In this document: one piece after another, positions 27,181-37,337 of the stretch
How positions within the stretch are numbered: position 1 is the stretch's first letter
How the letters are laid out: the number at the start of each line of letters is the position of its first letter
Assembly: GCF_013041605.1 (NCBI RefSeq)
Contig: NZ_JABEQC010000006.1
Coordinates: forward strand, 211,299-275,298
Direction: 5' to 3'
Length of the DNA: 64,000 bases
Source: Vibrio plantisponsor
GTDB lineage: Bacteria > Pseudomonadota > Gammaproteobacteria > Enterobacterales > Vibrionaceae
Notes under the pieces: model-generated
What the model was told of the DNA's origin: nothing
The model's database searches: none
Seen by the model: the letters and a program-made list of their open reading frames with translations, nothing else
Made by a program: the position numbers and the translations under genes

Positions 27181-28250
27181 CAGTTCAATACTCCATAGGT
27201 AATAGTGATTCCTTGCTGTTTAATGGTGTCACCCAGCAGAGAGCCGTTGCTCAATAACCACGCTGCAGGCTGAGATACAGCACCTACGCCCACGGTTTTG
27301 GCAACAAAATCAGAATGAGGAAAACGGTCTGCGCACTGATTTAACTCATCGGCGCTAAACACTTCAAAAGGCACATCATAAGATTTCGCCAAATTAACGA
27401 TGGCATCTTCATTGCGTTTAACATCAATGCTGCCAATGATGCTCAACGCTTTAGGATGAATATTCAAAGCCTGCAACTGGCTATTGAAAAGCGACTTCAA
27501 GAGGTCTGGTTCAACACCTTTGCGGCAACCGATACCTGCCACTAAGCGTTTAGGAATTAATTGGAATGTAGGTACAGACCAATTTGGACGTGTTGATTGC
27601 ATAGACACGTCAATCAAAGCATCCAGTGAATGCTGAGAAATTGTCTCGTCATCAACAATCGTCAAACCACGTATATCAAAGCTGTGAATATCGAAATCCA
27701 GTTGGTTAACAAGAAACGGGTCAACAATGATGCCTACCTGCTTACCACTGACCAACATCTGGTTAATGGTTTTGGTAGCGACACGAAAATCGATGGTGTC
27801 GGCACACATCTGCTTGGCTAGCAAATCAAACGAGCATGTCTGATTAACATCGGTTGATGTGGTAATCACAGCCGTACCGTCAATCAGGTGAGACAGATAA
27901 CGGGCTAGCTCATTCGCACCACCGACATGACCAGATAATAGGCTGATGACATGCTTACCTTTTTCATCAATAACCAACACCGCGGGATCGGTAAACTTAT
28001 CCTGAAGCAGCGGCGCAATAGTTCGAACGACGATGCCACACGCTCCAATCACTATGATGGCACTGTCACGTAGAAATGCCTGACTCAGTGTGTTTTTGAA
28101 GCTATCGACAAACGGTTTGAACCCATCCTGCAGATATTTTTCAGAGCAGTAGCACTCCATCGGCAGGTGTTCGCGCAGCTTATTCGCCACCTGCTGACCA
28201 CCCGGTGTTAACGTGAATAAAGAGACCGATTCACACCTAACGGTATTCAT
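27180..28250 (-). CDS. cbiG: Cobalt-precorrin-5A hydrolase
   Basis: Opens the delta-lactone of cobalt-precorrin-5A and releases acetaldehyde. About 356 residues with the N-terminal CbiG domain ([14 protein letters not shown]), the central [18 protein letters not shown], the [16 protein letters not shown] segment, and the C-terminal [12 protein letters not shown] plus SIDVKRNE. The ATG of MNTVRCES overlaps the cbiF end by 14 bases and has GGAG ahead; the longer in-frame start adds 20 residues unlike the family. Confidence 0.93.
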   Translation of the reverse strand: MNTVRCESVSLFTLTPGGQQVANKLREHLPMECYCSEKYLQDGFKPFVDSFKNTLSQAFLRDSAIIVIGACGIVVRTIAPLLQDKFTDPAVLVIDEKGKHVISLLSGHVGGANELARYLSHLIDGTAVITTSTDVNQTCSFDLLAKQMCADTIDFRVATKTINQMLVSGKQVGIIVDPFLVNQLDFDIHSFDIRGLTIVDDETISQHSLDALIDVSMQSTRPNWSVPTFQLIPKRLVAGIGCRKGVEPDLLKSLFNSQLQALNIHPKALSIIGSIDVKRNEDAIVNLAKSYDVPFEVFSADELNQCADRFPHSDFVAKTVGVGAVSQPAAWLLSNGSLLGDTIKQQGITITYGVLN

Positions 28251-29001
28251 GGCAGAACTCCGCGTCATACAGTTTGGAGTAGTGATACTCTTCACCGAGG
28301 AAACGCCCAACCAGAATCAATGCTGTTTTATAGATGCCCGCTTCCGTTACCTGTTGTGCGATATCAGCCAGTGTGCCTCTCAAAATTTGGCAATCTTTCC
28401 ACGTGGCTTTGTAAACGATAGAGACTGGAGTATCTGAGGGATAACCGCCCGTCATCAGCTTATCGACGACTTCCCCAATCCCTTTCACTGATAAGAAAAT
28501 CGCCATAGAGGTTTGATGCTGAGCAAAACTTTCCAGTGACTCCAGTTCCGGTGTTGGTGTTCTGCCAGCCATACGTGTGATGATGAGACTTTGAGAGACT
28601 TCTGGAACGGTGTATTCAACACCAAGTTCAGACGCTGCACCAAGGAAAGACGAAACACCCGCCACTGAACGAAAACCAATGCCCAGTTTTTCCAACTCTT
28701 CACCTTGTTCGCGGATTGAGCCATACAAAGAGAGATCGCCGGTTTGCAGACGAACCACCAATTTTCCTGCGTTTACTCCCTCTGCCATCATGGTGATGAT
28801 CTGCTCCAAATGCATATAGGCACTGTCATGGCATTGGGCAGTCGGTTTACAGTAATTAAGCAACTCAGGATTTATCAACGAACCCGCATAGATGACAATA
28901 TCAGCCTGTTTTAGCAAGTTGTAACCTTTCAAAGTAATCAGCTCTGGATCACCTGGACCTGCGCCAACAAAGTAGACTTTAGAATGATCAAAGTTATCCA
29001 T
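28237..29001 (-). CDS. cbiF: Cobalt-precorrin-4 C11-methyltransferase
   Basis: 254-residue SAM-dependent methylase. [16 protein letters not shown] is the N-terminal signature, [16 protein letters not shown] the second loop, and [22 protein letters not shown] the substrate loop that typifies CbiF/CobM. It lies between cbiT and cbiG and overlaps both. Confidence 0.95.
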   Translation of the reverse strand: MDNFDHSKVYFVGAGPGDPELITLKGYNLLKQADIVIYAGSLINPELLNYCKPTAQCHDSAYMHLEQIITMMAEGVNAGKLVVRLQTGDLSLYGSIREQGEELEKLGIGFRSVAGVSSFLGAASELGVEYTVPEVSQSLIITRMAGRTPTPELESLESFAQHQTSMAIFLSVKGIGEVVDKLMTGGYPSDTPVSIVYKATWKDCQILRGTLADIAQQVTEAGIYKTALILVGRFLGEEYHYSKLYDAEFCHEYR

Positions 29002-29566
29002 GACGTTGATTCCCCTTAATACATGAAACGATAAATGTTGGATTATTTGGCTTGAAGTAGTAGCTAGTGCCGAGAGAAGTCATAGAAGAGACTTGGATTT
29101 GGCTACACTCAAATTCGTCGATAGCGCACGTTTTTAAATGGTCTAGTGCTTGGTTAAGACTGCCGTGCAAAATGAAGTTCATCACAAGACGACCGCCCTC
29201 TAATAAATGGTCTAACGCCCAATCAATAATCTGTTCTAAATTGCCGCCAGAGCCGCCAATAAACACCGCGTCGAATTTTCCGGTCAGTTCACAGGGCGCC
29301 ATTTTGTTGATTAGGTGAATATGGTTACAGCCAAAGCGCTCCATGTTTTTGTGCATGATTTCTACAGCATGCTCATTCTTTTCAATGGCATACACGTGTA
29401 AGCGTTCAAAGCTTAATGCTGCTTCTAAAGCGATGCTTCCTGTTCCCGCCCCCACATCGACAAAACGGCTTGCAGAACCTAACTGCAACTTATCAAGCAC
29501 GATGGTACGTACTTCTTGCTTTGTCATAGGCACTTTTTCTGCTCTCAGAAATTCACTGTCTCTCAT
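28994..29566 (-). CDS. cbiT: Cobalt-precorrin-7 C15-methyltransferase (decarboxylating)
   Basis: 190-residue class I methyltransferase. SAM motif I reads [16 protein letters not shown], and [16 protein letters not shown] is the family-specific loop. CbiT decarboxylates ring C acetate and methylates C15; with separate CbiE it replaces the fused CobL. It overlaps cbiE by 14 bases and cbiF by eight. Confidence 0.94.
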   Translation of the reverse strand: MRDSEFLRAEKVPMTKQEVRTIVLDKLQLGSASRFVDVGAGTGSIALEAALSFERLHVYAIEKNEHAVEIMHKNMERFGCNHIHLINKMAPCELTGKFDAVFIGGSGGNLEQIIDWALDHLLEGGRLVMNFILHGSLNQALDHLKTCAIDEFECSQIQVSSMTSLGTSYYFKPNNPTFIVSCIKGNQRHG

Positions 29567-30158
29567 TCATCACCACCACCACGTTCATGTCATACTCACG
29601 CTGTACTTGCTCAGGTTTAAGTACTGAAATTGTCTGGTTTTCATACCCCAAGTTTTCACCAACGATGACGCTGCATTTGAGATTGCGTTTTATCGCTTCC
29701 TGAGCAATTTCATAAGGACCGAGAATCTTGTCTGTCACCAGAGCAATCTTTTTATGTAAGAAGAGAAAGTCGAAGTCAGGCTGTTTGCCGTGGCTGCTGG
29801 TAATGTAAAGATCGTTCATATCAATCCCTACTTCCGAAAACAGCATTTGAATAGAGCTTATGCCTGGAAGACATCTGCGTTGGTCTGGCGCAAAATGCTC
29901 GCTAATACGCTTACCGATACCAAATAACATTGGATCGCCGGACGCCAATACAACCACCAGTTGTGATTTGAATTCTTCTAATGTGGCTAACGTGCTCTCA
30001 ATGCTTCCCGAGAGTTCAATTCGTTGCCCTTTGAAATCGCTAAAAACACTTAATAAGCGAGGCCAACCTACGAGGATATCGGCCTTCGCTATTAAGTTTT
30101 CTCCAGCGACAGTCATAAGATCTCTGCGTCCCGGCCCAGTTCCTACTACGTAAATCAT
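29553..30158 (-). CDS. cbiE: Cobalt-precorrin-7 C5-methyltransferase
   Basis: 201 residues of the tetrapyrrole methylase fold. [16 protein letters not shown] opens it, [17 protein letters not shown] follows, and [16 protein letters not shown] is the active-site loop. It is the separate partner of CbiT in the anaerobic pathway. The ends overlap cbiD and cbiT. Confidence 0.94.
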   Translation of the reverse strand: MIYVVGTGPGRRDLMTVAGENLIAKADILVGWPRLLSVFSDFKGQRIELSGSIESTLATLEEFKSQLVVVLASGDPMLFGIGKRISEHFAPDQRRCLPGISSIQMLFSEVGIDMNDLYITSSHGKQPDFDFLFLHKKIALVTDKILGPYEIAQEAIKRNLKCSVIVGENLGYENQTISVLKPEQVQREYDMNVVVVMNERQ

Positions 30159-31291
30159 TGGAAATCCTCCACGATTTGTTCAACAGGACGATTACTACCT
30201 AACACTTGGTTATCAAAAGAAAACAACACTACGTCACACTTAAACTGATGCTTGGCATACTTCAACATTGCCACAACTCTGCGTTCTATCTCTTGAGCGA
30301 TATTTTGGTAAACCGCCTGATAGCCATGTTCTTCAATCAGCTCAAGCGCTTCTTCGGTGGTTAAGCAGTGATAGATTTGGCGAAGTAAATCATGGGGCGC
30401 ATTGAGTAACGCCAAGTGGGTGACCAAAGTTTCTAAACGTGCATCAGCAATATGGGAATGGGTGTGAAAAACCCCAGCTGCGATTTTGATAAGCTTACCT
30501 AAGTGTCCCACGATAAGAACTTGTTCGAAGTTCAAGCGATTCGCTTCTTGCAACATGTAGCCCACGAAATTGCTCATCGTCACCACAATGTCTTGTTCGA
30601 TATTGAGTTGTTGCTGAACAAAACGCTCGCCGTGGTTGCCTGGGACTAAGACGATTTTACTGTGTCCTAATGCGCGTTTTTGTTCGAGTTCTATCGCAAG
30701 GGAGCGTTTCCAGCTTTCTTCCGACATAGGAGTCACAATGCCTGAAGTACCGATGATCGAGATTCCGTTTTCAATCCCCAATCGTGAGTTGTAGGTTCTC
30801 TCAGCGCGTTCTTTTCCTTCAGGTGCAAAAATGGTGACAACCACGCCTTTGTTAGGGCCAATCACATCACGCACTTCTTGTTCTATTGTGTGGCGTGGCG
30901 TTTTGTTAATCGCTGCAACACCAACGGGTAAACCCACGCCTTTGCGTGTCACCACGCCCACACCTTCACCGCCAAGTATTTCAATAGTTTGAGTATCGTT
31001 CACCGTTACTTGGGCGTAGATCAACATTCCATGGGTAGCATCCACATCATCACCGCCATCTTTACGTATCGCGGCGACAGCACTATGCAATTCCACGGAA
31101 GCATCTTCCACATTCAGATTTAGCGCCACACCTGATGGTGTCACAATGGAAACCTGATGAATGAGTTGCTGACGCATCACCATTAGTGCTGCCACTTTGG
31201 CTGCGGCAGTCGCACAAGAGCCTGTGGTATAGCCCTTGCGATAAGATTTACCTCTGTGCCAGACAATATCCGCTTCAGCTGTTTGACTCAT
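30155..31291 (-). CDS. cbiD: Cobalt-precorrin-5B C1-methyltransferase
   Basis: 378-residue CbiD, unique to the anaerobic pathway. [16 protein letters not shown] is its N-terminal hallmark. [23 protein letters not shown] and [16 protein letters not shown] are further conserved segments, and [19 protein letters not shown] is the C-terminal one. It methylates C1 with SAM. It overlaps its neighbours by four bases on each side. Confidence 0.95.
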   Translation of the reverse strand: MSQTAEADIVWHRGKSYRKGYTTGSCATAAAKVAALMVMRQQLIHQVSIVTPSGVALNLNVEDASVELHSAVAAIRKDGGDDVDATHGMLIYAQVTVNDTQTIEILGGEGVGVVTRKGVGLPVGVAAINKTPRHTIEQEVRDVIGPNKGVVVTIFAPEGKERAERTYNSRLGIENGISIIGTSGIVTPMSEESWKRSLAIELEQKRALGHSKIVLVPGNHGERFVQQQLNIEQDIVVTMSNFVGYMLQEANRLNFEQVLIVGHLGKLIKIAAGVFHTHSHIADARLETLVTHLALLNAPHDLLRQIYHCLTTEEALELIEEHGYQAVYQNIAQEIERRVVAMLKYAKHQFKCDVVLFSFDNQVLGSNRPVEQIVEDFQ

Positions 31292-31923
31292 AACGCCTCC
31301 CGCATGTGGTAAAGCACAGCATTGACGATGGCAGCTGCAACATTGCTTCCACCTTTTCTGCCCAGAGCCGTGATAAACGGGAAATTGCTCTCGTAAAGCG
31401 CTTGTTTGGATTCTGCCGCACCAACAAAACCAACGGGGACACCTATGGTCATGACAGGTTTATTGACCGCTCTTTCTAGCAGTTGAAACAAAGCTGTGGG
31501 TGCATTGCCGAACACAAAAACTTTATTGCCTTCATCTTTTAACGCCTTTTCTACCGCAATCATTGAGCGTGTTTTAGATTGCGCTTTCGCTTGCTCTGCC
31601 ACCCAAGGGTCAGCGATGTAGCATTTAATGTCACAGTCAAACTGTTTCAAAAGGCTCTTATTGATGCCAGAGAGAGCCATTGTGGTATCGGTGTAGAATG
31701 TGCAGCCTTCATAAATAGCCGTTTGCAACGTCGCTAAAGCATCCGGTGAGAACTTTAATATCTCCAGCCAGTCGAAATCGGCAGTAGTATGCACTGCACG
31801 AGTAATGACTTTCTTTTCAAGTTCATTAGCAAACTGATAATCAGGAAATTCAGTGGCAATGATCTCGTCGATGATTTCAAAACTCGTCGATTCAATTCGT
31901 TGTGGCTGCTGAATAAAGTTCAT
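31288..31923 (-). CDS. cbiC: Cobalt-precorrin-8 methylmutase
   Basis: 211 residues. Moves the C11 methyl to C12, giving cobyrinate. The active-site His is in [30 protein letters not shown] and [17 protein letters not shown] are conserved CbiC/CobH segments. It follows cbiB by 10 bases and overlaps cbiD. Confidence 0.95.
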   Translation of the reverse strand: MNFIQQPQRIESTSFEIIDEIIATEFPDYQFANELEKKVITRAVHTTADFDWLEILKFSPDALATLQTAIYEGCTFYTDTTMALSGINKSLLKQFDCDIKCYIADPWVAEQAKAQSKTRSMIAVEKALKDEGNKVFVFGNAPTALFQLLERAVNKPVMTIGVPVGFVGAAESKQALYESNFPFITALGRKGGSNVAAAIVNAVLYHMREAL

Positions 31924-31933
31924 ACGGCTATCC

Positions 31934-32887
31934 CTAAATAACTATGATGTAAGCGAGTGAAAATAGAAGTAGAGCTAAGGTTGACGTTAAGTACATTAAG
32001 CGCGTTGATTGACCGATGTCCTCTGGCTCGATTTCTCTAAGGAAATCTCCAATCCAAGGTTTTTCGACCAATTGACCAAAGTAGTTGCTTGGACCACCAA
32101 GTTGCACACCAAGCGCTCCCGCGACCGTCGCTTCAGACCAAGCGCTGTTAGGGCTTTTATGTTGATATCGGTCTCGCCAACCAACGGTAAATGCAGATTT
32201 GCCATTGCACCCCATTAGGAAAGCAGACAAAGAAAACAGCAGCCAAGAAATACGAGCAGGAATAAAATTCGCCACATCGTCCATACGCGCAGAGACAAAA
32301 CCCAACTCTCTGTAGCGATCGTTTTTGTAGCCAACCATAGAATCGAGGGTATTGATCGCTTTGTATGCCATCGCAAGTGGTACACCGCCAATAAACAGAT
32401 AGAGCATCGGTGCAATCACACCATCTACCGTGTTTTCAGCCACAGTTTCGACTGTCGCTCTGGTGATCTGTTTTTCATCCAGTTGGCTGGTATCACGTCC
32501 AACAATGTAAGAGACTTTGAGTCGTGCTTCTTCAAGGTTGTGAGCACGCAGTGGGATTAGCACTTCATAAGCCGCATCTTTTAAGCAGCCTGTGGCGAGC
32601 ACAGTGAATGCAAGCCAAAGCTCGACAGCTGTCCCAAGTAGCCAGTGGATGTCATAACTCAAATGAATCACTGCCCAAGTAATTAAACCTGCAGTGCCAA
32701 CAATCCAGAGCCACAAAATGCCGCCAGCGATATAGAGCCATATTTTGCTGCTAAATATTTGTCGGATTCGTTTCTCCATATTGGATATTGAAATCCCGAT
32801 CAAACGTACAGGATGCGGCCAACTGTGAGGATCACCAATCAACAGATCCATAAAGAATGCGGTGAAATATAGAGTTAAGGTCATCAT
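31934..32887 (-). CDS. cbiB: Adenosylcobinamide-phosphate synthase
   Basis: Integral membrane enzyme of 317 residues that attaches aminopropanol phosphate to adenosylcobyric acid. The N-terminal FMDLLIGDPHSWPHPVRLIG is the family signature. ETVAENTVDGVIAPMLY and AYKAINTLDSMVGYKNDRYRELG are conserved cytosolic loops. The aminopropanol phosphate donor would come from PduX and CobD encoded at the far end of the pdu operon. Confidence 0.95.
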   Translation of the reverse strand: MMTLTLYFTAFFMDLLIGDPHSWPHPVRLIGISISNMEKRIRQIFSSKIWLYIAGGILWLWIVGTAGLITWAVIHLSYDIHWLLGTAVELWLAFTVLATGCLKDAAYEVLIPLRAHNLEEARLKVSYIVGRDTSQLDEKQITRATVETVAENTVDGVIAPMLYLFIGGVPLAMAYKAINTLDSMVGYKNDRYRELGFVSARMDDVANFIPARISWLLFSLSAFLMGCNGKSAFTVGWRDRYQHKSPNSAWSEATVAGALGVQLGGPSNYFGQLVEKPWIGDFLREIEPEDIGQSTRLMYLTSTLALLLFSLAYIIVI

Positions 32888-34251
32888 AGGCTTCGCGCCC
32901 TCTTAAACCACTCAAGCAACATCTCCGGAGACTGCGCAAAATGCACATGGAGATACATCGCTAATGTGTTACCTACTTGATAACCACCACGCCATGTTGC
33001 AAGCACTTCGCCTTCATGGACTTTACTCAGTGTGAATGCAGGCTCCATATCCGTAACAAAATCGGAATAATGAAATTCGTGACCACGTAACTCATTTCCA
33101 GACAGGCACAACAAAGTGTCTACGTCTGCTTTTGCATTGCAGTATCCAAAGCGATTCAGCTTGTTAGTCATAACGCTTTGACCTGACAAGATACCGACCA
33201 TGGGATAGATGTTTTCTTCACTGTCAGAAAGTGAGCTCCCTAAATACATCAATCCGCCACACTCTGCATAAATGGGCAAATTGGCTTGATGAGCCGCAAG
33301 GATTGATTGCAACATCGAACGGTTTTTCGACAGCTTCTCAGCGTATAGCTCAGGGTATCCGCCACCGATATACACCAAATCGCATTCAGGTAATTGTGAG
33401 TCCGTTAGAGGGCTAAAATATCGAATTTCAACACCGCAGCTCGTTAGGAGATCAAGATTTGCTTGGTAATAGAAGTTGAATGCCTTATCCATCGCGACTG
33501 CCACAACTAAGCCTTTACCCTTACCTTCCATCGCTTGATAAATCGTCTGCGTTGTACCTTGGTAAAGTTGGGAGCAAGCAACACTAAGCAAACCATCAAC
33601 ATCAACATACTGTTCAATAGCGTCAGCCAGTTCATCCCATTGAGAATCCATATCTTGTGATTCTTGAGCAGTCATCAAACCTAAGTGACGAGAAGGAAGT
33701 TCAATATTGGGTAACTTAGGTAATCGACCAAACGCTGGAATGTGGCAATAGGTTTCTACGGCCTGTTTAAGAAGCTGGTAGTGCTTATCTGAATTGACGT
33801 TATTAAATACAACACCTGCAATGTTGATCTCTTTGCCGAACTGCTGAAAGCCCATAACAATCGCGGCAGCTGATGTCGACATAGCTTTACCGTCTACAAC
33901 TAAAATCACTGGGCATTTGAGTGCTTTGGCTGTACCTGCGCTGCTGCAATAGTATGGATCGGTGCCATAGCCATCGAATAACCCCATAACACCTTCTATC
34001 ACTGCGATGTCGGCATTTTGTGTTTGTTGATGGAATAAGGCGTTAACAGTCTGCTCATCGAGCATAAAGGAATCTAAATTATGGGATGGAACGTTGGCGA
34101 CTTTGCTGTGCCAAGCGGTATCAATGTAGTCCGGGCCAACCTTAAATGGCTGAACTTTTAGCTCACGGCGACACAAGGTTCTTAGTAAACCTAATGTGAA
34201 TGTTGTTTTGCCGCTTCCGCTGTTTGTGCCCGCTATAAGTAATGCTTTCAT
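32884..34251 (-). CDS. cbiA: Cobyrinate a,c-diamide synthase
   Basis: First gene of the operon. ATP- and glutamine-dependent amidation of the a and c carboxyls. 455 residues. The N-terminal P-loop is AGTNSGSGKTTFTLGLL and FKVGPDYIDTAWH is a family motif; the C-terminal amidotransferase has the nucleophile in PIYAECGGLMYLG and a His in MYLHVHFAQ. The cobalamin riboswitch lies directly upstream. Confidence 0.95.
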   Translation of the reverse strand: MKALLIAGTNSGSGKTTFTLGLLRTLCRRELKVQPFKVGPDYIDTAWHSKVANVPSHNLDSFMLDEQTVNALFHQQTQNADIAVIEGVMGLFDGYGTDPYYCSSAGTAKALKCPVILVVDGKAMSTSAAAIVMGFQQFGKEINIAGVVFNNVNSDKHYQLLKQAVETYCHIPAFGRLPKLPNIELPSRHLGLMTAQESQDMDSQWDELADAIEQYVDVDGLLSVACSQLYQGTTQTIYQAMEGKGKGLVVAVAMDKAFNFYYQANLDLLTSCGVEIRYFSPLTDSQLPECDLVYIGGGYPELYAEKLSKNRSMLQSILAAHQANLPIYAECGGLMYLGSSLSDSEENIYPMVGILSGQSVMTNKLNRFGYCNAKADVDTLLCLSGNELRGHEFHYSDFVTDMEPAFTLSKVHEGEVLATWRGGYQVGNTLAMYLHVHFAQSPEMLLEWFKRARSL

Positions 34252-34365
34252 AGTCCACTTTCAGTTACGTTTCTGAACGGACGGTGGGCAGGTGAAAAGT
34301 CGTAGGGTCTTAAGAGAGGAACCTACTTCTCTCACTCTCTTCCCACCGAAGGAGTTATTGAGTTC

Positions 34366-34535
34366 AACTTGATTCGTCTTCTGGCTTAGCTTCATCCTTC
34401 TTGATTCCTTCCCGTTTCACCTATGAAACAGTGGTATAACCAAGTCGTCAGCATTACAGCAGCGGGGGCTGCGGAGGATTCTCACCTCACTTCCGTAATC
34501 CCTTGCGGGATATATGCCCAGTCTGGGGCATAACC
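34366..34535 (-). ncRNA. Cobalamin riboswitch (leader of cbiA operon)
   Basis: On the minus strand the leader contains GGAAGTGAGGTGAGAATCC, then CCGCAGCCCCCGCTGCTGT, matching the conserved GGTG..AATCC and CAGxCCCCGCxaCTGT core. The B12 box reads AAGCCAGAAGACGAATC (34373-34389), close to AGYCMGGAGACC. Between core and cbiA, GGTGGG (about 34345) can pair with CCCACC (about 34285), a possible expression-platform stem near the cbiA ribosome site. B12 binding should shut down the 19-gene operon. Boundaries are approximate. Confidence 0.9.
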
Positions 34536-34662
34536 AAATTGAAATATCGTGTTTCGACAACTAAAACTAACTACATATCTTGTTCCTAAATCTCACTATA
34601 GGCTTCTAGTAAATAAATTCTGGCTACCATGATGATGAATTTCTGCCAAATTATCACCTCCA

Positions 34663-34754
34663 ATGGTAATAAATTGTCATGCTAACCAAAACAACCATTT
34701 AAAACAGTATCTTACAGAGTTAATTAAAACATACAAATGGTAATTTATTGTCAT
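34663..34754. promoter_or_regulatory. Direct repeats upstream of cbiA, candidate PocR sites
   Basis: ATGGTAATAAATTGTCAT (34663-34680) and ATGGTAATTTATTGTCAT (34737-34754) match at 16 of 18 positions and are 74 bases apart, close to seven helical turns. They lie upstream of the riboswitch; a possible minus-strand -10 (TATAGT) is at 34595-34600. A related motif occurs before pduF and pduA. Binding by PocR is inferred from this sharing. Confidence 0.6.
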
Positions 34755-34773
34755 TGTGCAATATTCAAATATG

Positions 34774-34811
34774 TTAAGTGGCACCGGTTATTAAACTCAA
34801 GTGCCACTTAA
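34774..34811 (-). terminator. Hairpin after pocR, probable terminator
   Basis: TTAAGTGGCAC (34774-34784) and GTGCCACTTAA (34801-34811) form a perfect 11-bp stem with a 16-base loop, 29 bases past the pocR stop codon. The T-tract is weak on the minus strand, so termination may be partial. Confidence 0.6.
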
Positions 34812-34839
34812 AAATTAAATCACTTATTTTCTAGATCAA

Positions 34840-35745
34840 CTAATCGTGAATTACCGCATCTTGATAATGTTTATCTCTATATTCTTGCGGACTCATACTG
34901 CAATTTTTTCTAAATACTTTGCAGAAATAACTGGTCTGAGAAAATCCCAAATTTTTCGCAATTGTCGCCACAGGGATACCACTGCTTTTTAACATTTTCT
35001 TGGCGTGCATAATACGGCAATTATTTAAGTACGCATTGAAACCAATGCCAAGATGTTTCTTGAATAACTTCGAAAAGTAGTAAGGGCTAAGATAGATATG
35101 GGCAGCGACATCTTCCAATTTAATGTCGTCACTAAAATGGTGCTCAATAAAGCGCAACGCCTTTTTGATCTTATGATCATTGTTATTGATAGAGAGCTTT
35201 TGTTGGTCGTTAATGCCAGTATCGTCAATCACTACAAGGTTAATGTGCTTACGAATACAGTTCTCAACAATCAGTTGCAGTAACTCGGCAGAAGCCAGGA
35301 CTTTTTGGTAATCAACGACTGGAATATCTTCAAAGCAATGACGAAGCTCCTCGTCTTTTTCCCACATATTTTGGGTGTGAGCCATCCCTTCAATGGACTC
35401 ATCTTCATGGCCGATAAGTCTTACCTGTCCGCACAACACAAAGCCAACCAAGTGCCCTTCAACGATCAAAGGAATTGAGAAATCCGTAAGCCCAGCATGG
35501 CATTGGTACACACATGGTTTGTTATCAACAGAGGCTTTGAGGCCACCTCTTTTATCACTGAGCATGCATTGATTGTAGAGTTCGGGGTTCTGTCTGATCT
35601 TTTGACAGAAATCTGAAAAGTTAAATCGTTCTGATATTTCCTCTCCATGTATATTTACGACGACCACGGCTAATTCTGTCGCTTGTGCAAAATCTGAAGC
35701 GATCTTTCTTATTAATGCTGAGTCTAATGAGGTAACAGAAGACAT
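34840..35745 (-). CDS. pocR: PocR: AraC-type activator of pdu and cob operons
   Basis: About 301 residues. The N-terminal PocR sensory domain (Cys-rich CQKIRQNPELYNQC..., PCVYQCHAGLTDFSIPLIV, GFVLCGQVRL) precedes an AraC double helix-turn-helix (IYLSPYYFSKLFKKHLGIGF and NLGFSQTSYFCKVFRKNCSMSPQEY). In Salmonella PocR senses 1,2-propanediol and activates pdu and cob divergently; position and architecture match here. I start at the ATG of MSSVTS, with AAGAAGGTGG ahead, giving the usual length (about 303); an in-frame ATG 72 bases upstream is less likely. Confidence 0.93.
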   Translation of the reverse strand: MSSVTSLDSALIRKIASDFAQATELAVVVVNIHGEEISERFNFSDFCQKIRQNPELYNQCMLSDKRGGLKASVDNKPCVYQCHAGLTDFSIPLIVEGHLVGFVLCGQVRLIGHEDESIEGMAHTQNMWEKDEELRHCFEDIPVVDYQKVLASAELLQLIVENCIRKHINLVVIDDTGINDQQKLSINNNDHKIKKALRFIEHHFSDDIKLEDVAAHIYLSPYYFSKLFKKHLGIGFNAYLNNCRIMHAKKMLKSSGIPVATIAKNLGFSQTSYFCKVFRKNCSMSPQEYRDKHYQDAVIHD

Positions 35746-36062
35746 AACCACCTTCTTAGTCCATTGATACGATACAAAATACTTCGTCCCGAAATTCGAG
35801 TTTATATGTAGCACCAAGATGGAAACAAATAAGTGATCAGTAACTAAATTAACTAATTTATTTCGTCAGATTTATGTAAAGAAACTTTGATGGTTAATAT
35901 TTTGATAATTAATTGTTACATGCAACTAATTTACTTAGAGAAAGGAAACACTTTAATTTATTCATATAACGAAATTAAAAAACCTGTCTAAGTGACATAA
36001 ATGTGAAAAAATTTATTCATATCACCCAGACAAGAAATAAAATAGACGTTTATTCCAATATT
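35746..36062. promoter_or_regulatory. pocR upstream region
   Basis: 317 bases without a gene, very AT-rich. It holds GATAATTAATTGTTAC at 35904-35919, 12 of 16 matches to the motif before cbiA and in the same polarity relative to the gene, so self-activation of pocR is possible. No terminator with a T-tract is seen after gldA, so read-through from pduF-gldA is also possible. Confidence 0.4.
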
Positions 36063-37145
36063 TTAACTACCTAATTCATGAGCAGTGAGAATCGCAGAAA
36101 GGACTAATTCTGGGGTCACTTTAAATGGCATGTTGTGGATAGTTTCCCCTTCTGCACATGCTGCTTTCGCCACGTTGAGTAGCTTATCTTTGTCTATGTG
36201 CAGAACCCCCATATCGGTTAGGTTTGTTGGTAGCCCAACATTACAGCAGAATTCGATCACTTCATTGATTTCTTCCATTGGTGCATTTTCTAAAACCAAC
36301 TGAGTAATGGTACCAAACGCCACTTTTTCACCATGGTACAAATGATGGCACTCTTCTAGAAGTGTCAAACCATTATGAATCGCATGTGCAGCAGCCAAGC
36401 CAGAGCTTTCAAATCCAATTCCGGAAAGATAGGTATTGGCTTCAACAATATTTTCCAGAGCACGGCTTGAAAGGTTGTTGTCACACGCCACTTTAGCTTT
36501 CAACCCATCGCTCATCAGAATTTGGAAGCAGAGTTTTGCTAACGCTTGCGCCGCTTTTGTTGGTGCTCCGCCAGCCATAGTTCCTTTGCCGGAACGCTCG
36601 TTTGCCCTTGCTTCAAAATAGGTAGAGAGTGCATCCCCCATACCAGAAACAAGTAGACGTGTCGGCGCTTGCGCTACGATCTGAGTATCCATAATCACAA
36701 CGTCAGGGTTTTTGGTGTAGAAGCGATATTCGCTGAACTCGCCTTCTGGCGTATAAATTACTGACAATGCGCTGGTGGGTGCATCAGTTGACGCTATCGT
36801 CGGCACAATTACCACAGGAATACTAAGCTCCGCACCAACGGCTTTCGCAGTATCCAGTGTTTTGCCGCCACCAATACCCACCACAGCTTCAACTCGCTGA
36901 TCTTTTGCAACGGCAGTTAAACGTTCAATTTCTGGCTGTGAACATTCACCACCAAAAAGTGCAAAGTACCCTTCTATATTTTGCTCACTGAAACTTACGC
37001 TCACTCTTTTTTCTACTAACTGAGTAACGAAGTTATCGGCAAGCACAATAACAGAACTCCCTAAAGGCTTAACGTACGCCCCTAAGTTATCCATCACGTT
37101 TGGTCCTTGTACGTACTTACTTGGGCAAATAATAATGTTATCCAT
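36063..37145 (-). CDS. gldA: Glycerol dehydrogenase, NAD-dependent (GldA-type)
   Basis: 360-residue iron/zinc alcohol dehydrogenase of the GldA branch. The NAD loop is VVGIGGGKTLDTAKAV (about 89-104). Metal ligands are Asp171 (SGMGDAL), His254 (AAAHAIHNG) and His271 (LYHGEKVAFG). It oxidises glycerol to dihydroxyacetone, or related diols such as 1,2-propanediol to acetol in reverse. AAGGAG precedes the ATG. It lies between pduF and pocR, a place not taken by such an enzyme in Salmonella, so it probably widens the cluster to glycerol or balances NADH. The family is sure; the in vivo substrate is inferred. Confidence 0.88.
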   Translation of the reverse strand: MDNIIICPSKYVQGPNVMDNLGAYVKPLGSSVIVLADNFVTQLVEKRVSVSFSEQNIEGYFALFGGECSQPEIERLTAVAKDQRVEAVVGIGGGKTLDTAKAVGAELSIPVVIVPTIASTDAPTSALSVIYTPEGEFSEYRFYTKNPDVVIMDTQIVAQAPTRLLVSGMGDALSTYFEARANERSGKGTMAGGAPTKAAQALAKLCFQILMSDGLKAKVACDNNLSSRALENIVEANTYLSGIGFESSGLAAAHAIHNGLTLLEECHHLYHGEKVAFGTITQLVLENAPMEEINEVIEFCCNVGLPTNLTDMGVLHIDKDKLLNVAKAACAEGETIHNMPFKVTPELVLSAILTAHELGS

Positions 37146-37205
37146 TGTTGCTCCTTAGGGCTTTAAGACCCTAGTTTCACGTTAAAAGTAATCTCAACGT
37201 CATAC

Positions 37206-37260
37206 TTAAAGCTGCTGTTGTAAAAAATGATGCCTCACCTTTTACAACTCGCAGCTTTAA
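37206..37260. repeat. Long stem-loop between pduF and gldA
   Basis: TTAAAGCTGC (37206-37215) pairs with GCAGCTTTAA (37251-37260), and GTTGTAAAA (37217-37225) with TTTTACAAC (37240-37248). This is a 19-bp stem with a small internal bulge and a 14-base loop. No T-tract follows on the minus strand. It may tune expression or decay between the two genes. Confidence 0.7.
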
Positions 37261-37337
37261 ATACCTGTGCATAGGATTATATTTTGTTGGTTCTACTCAT
37301 TAGCAAAACGATGAATCCAGAACGACTTCTGTACACG

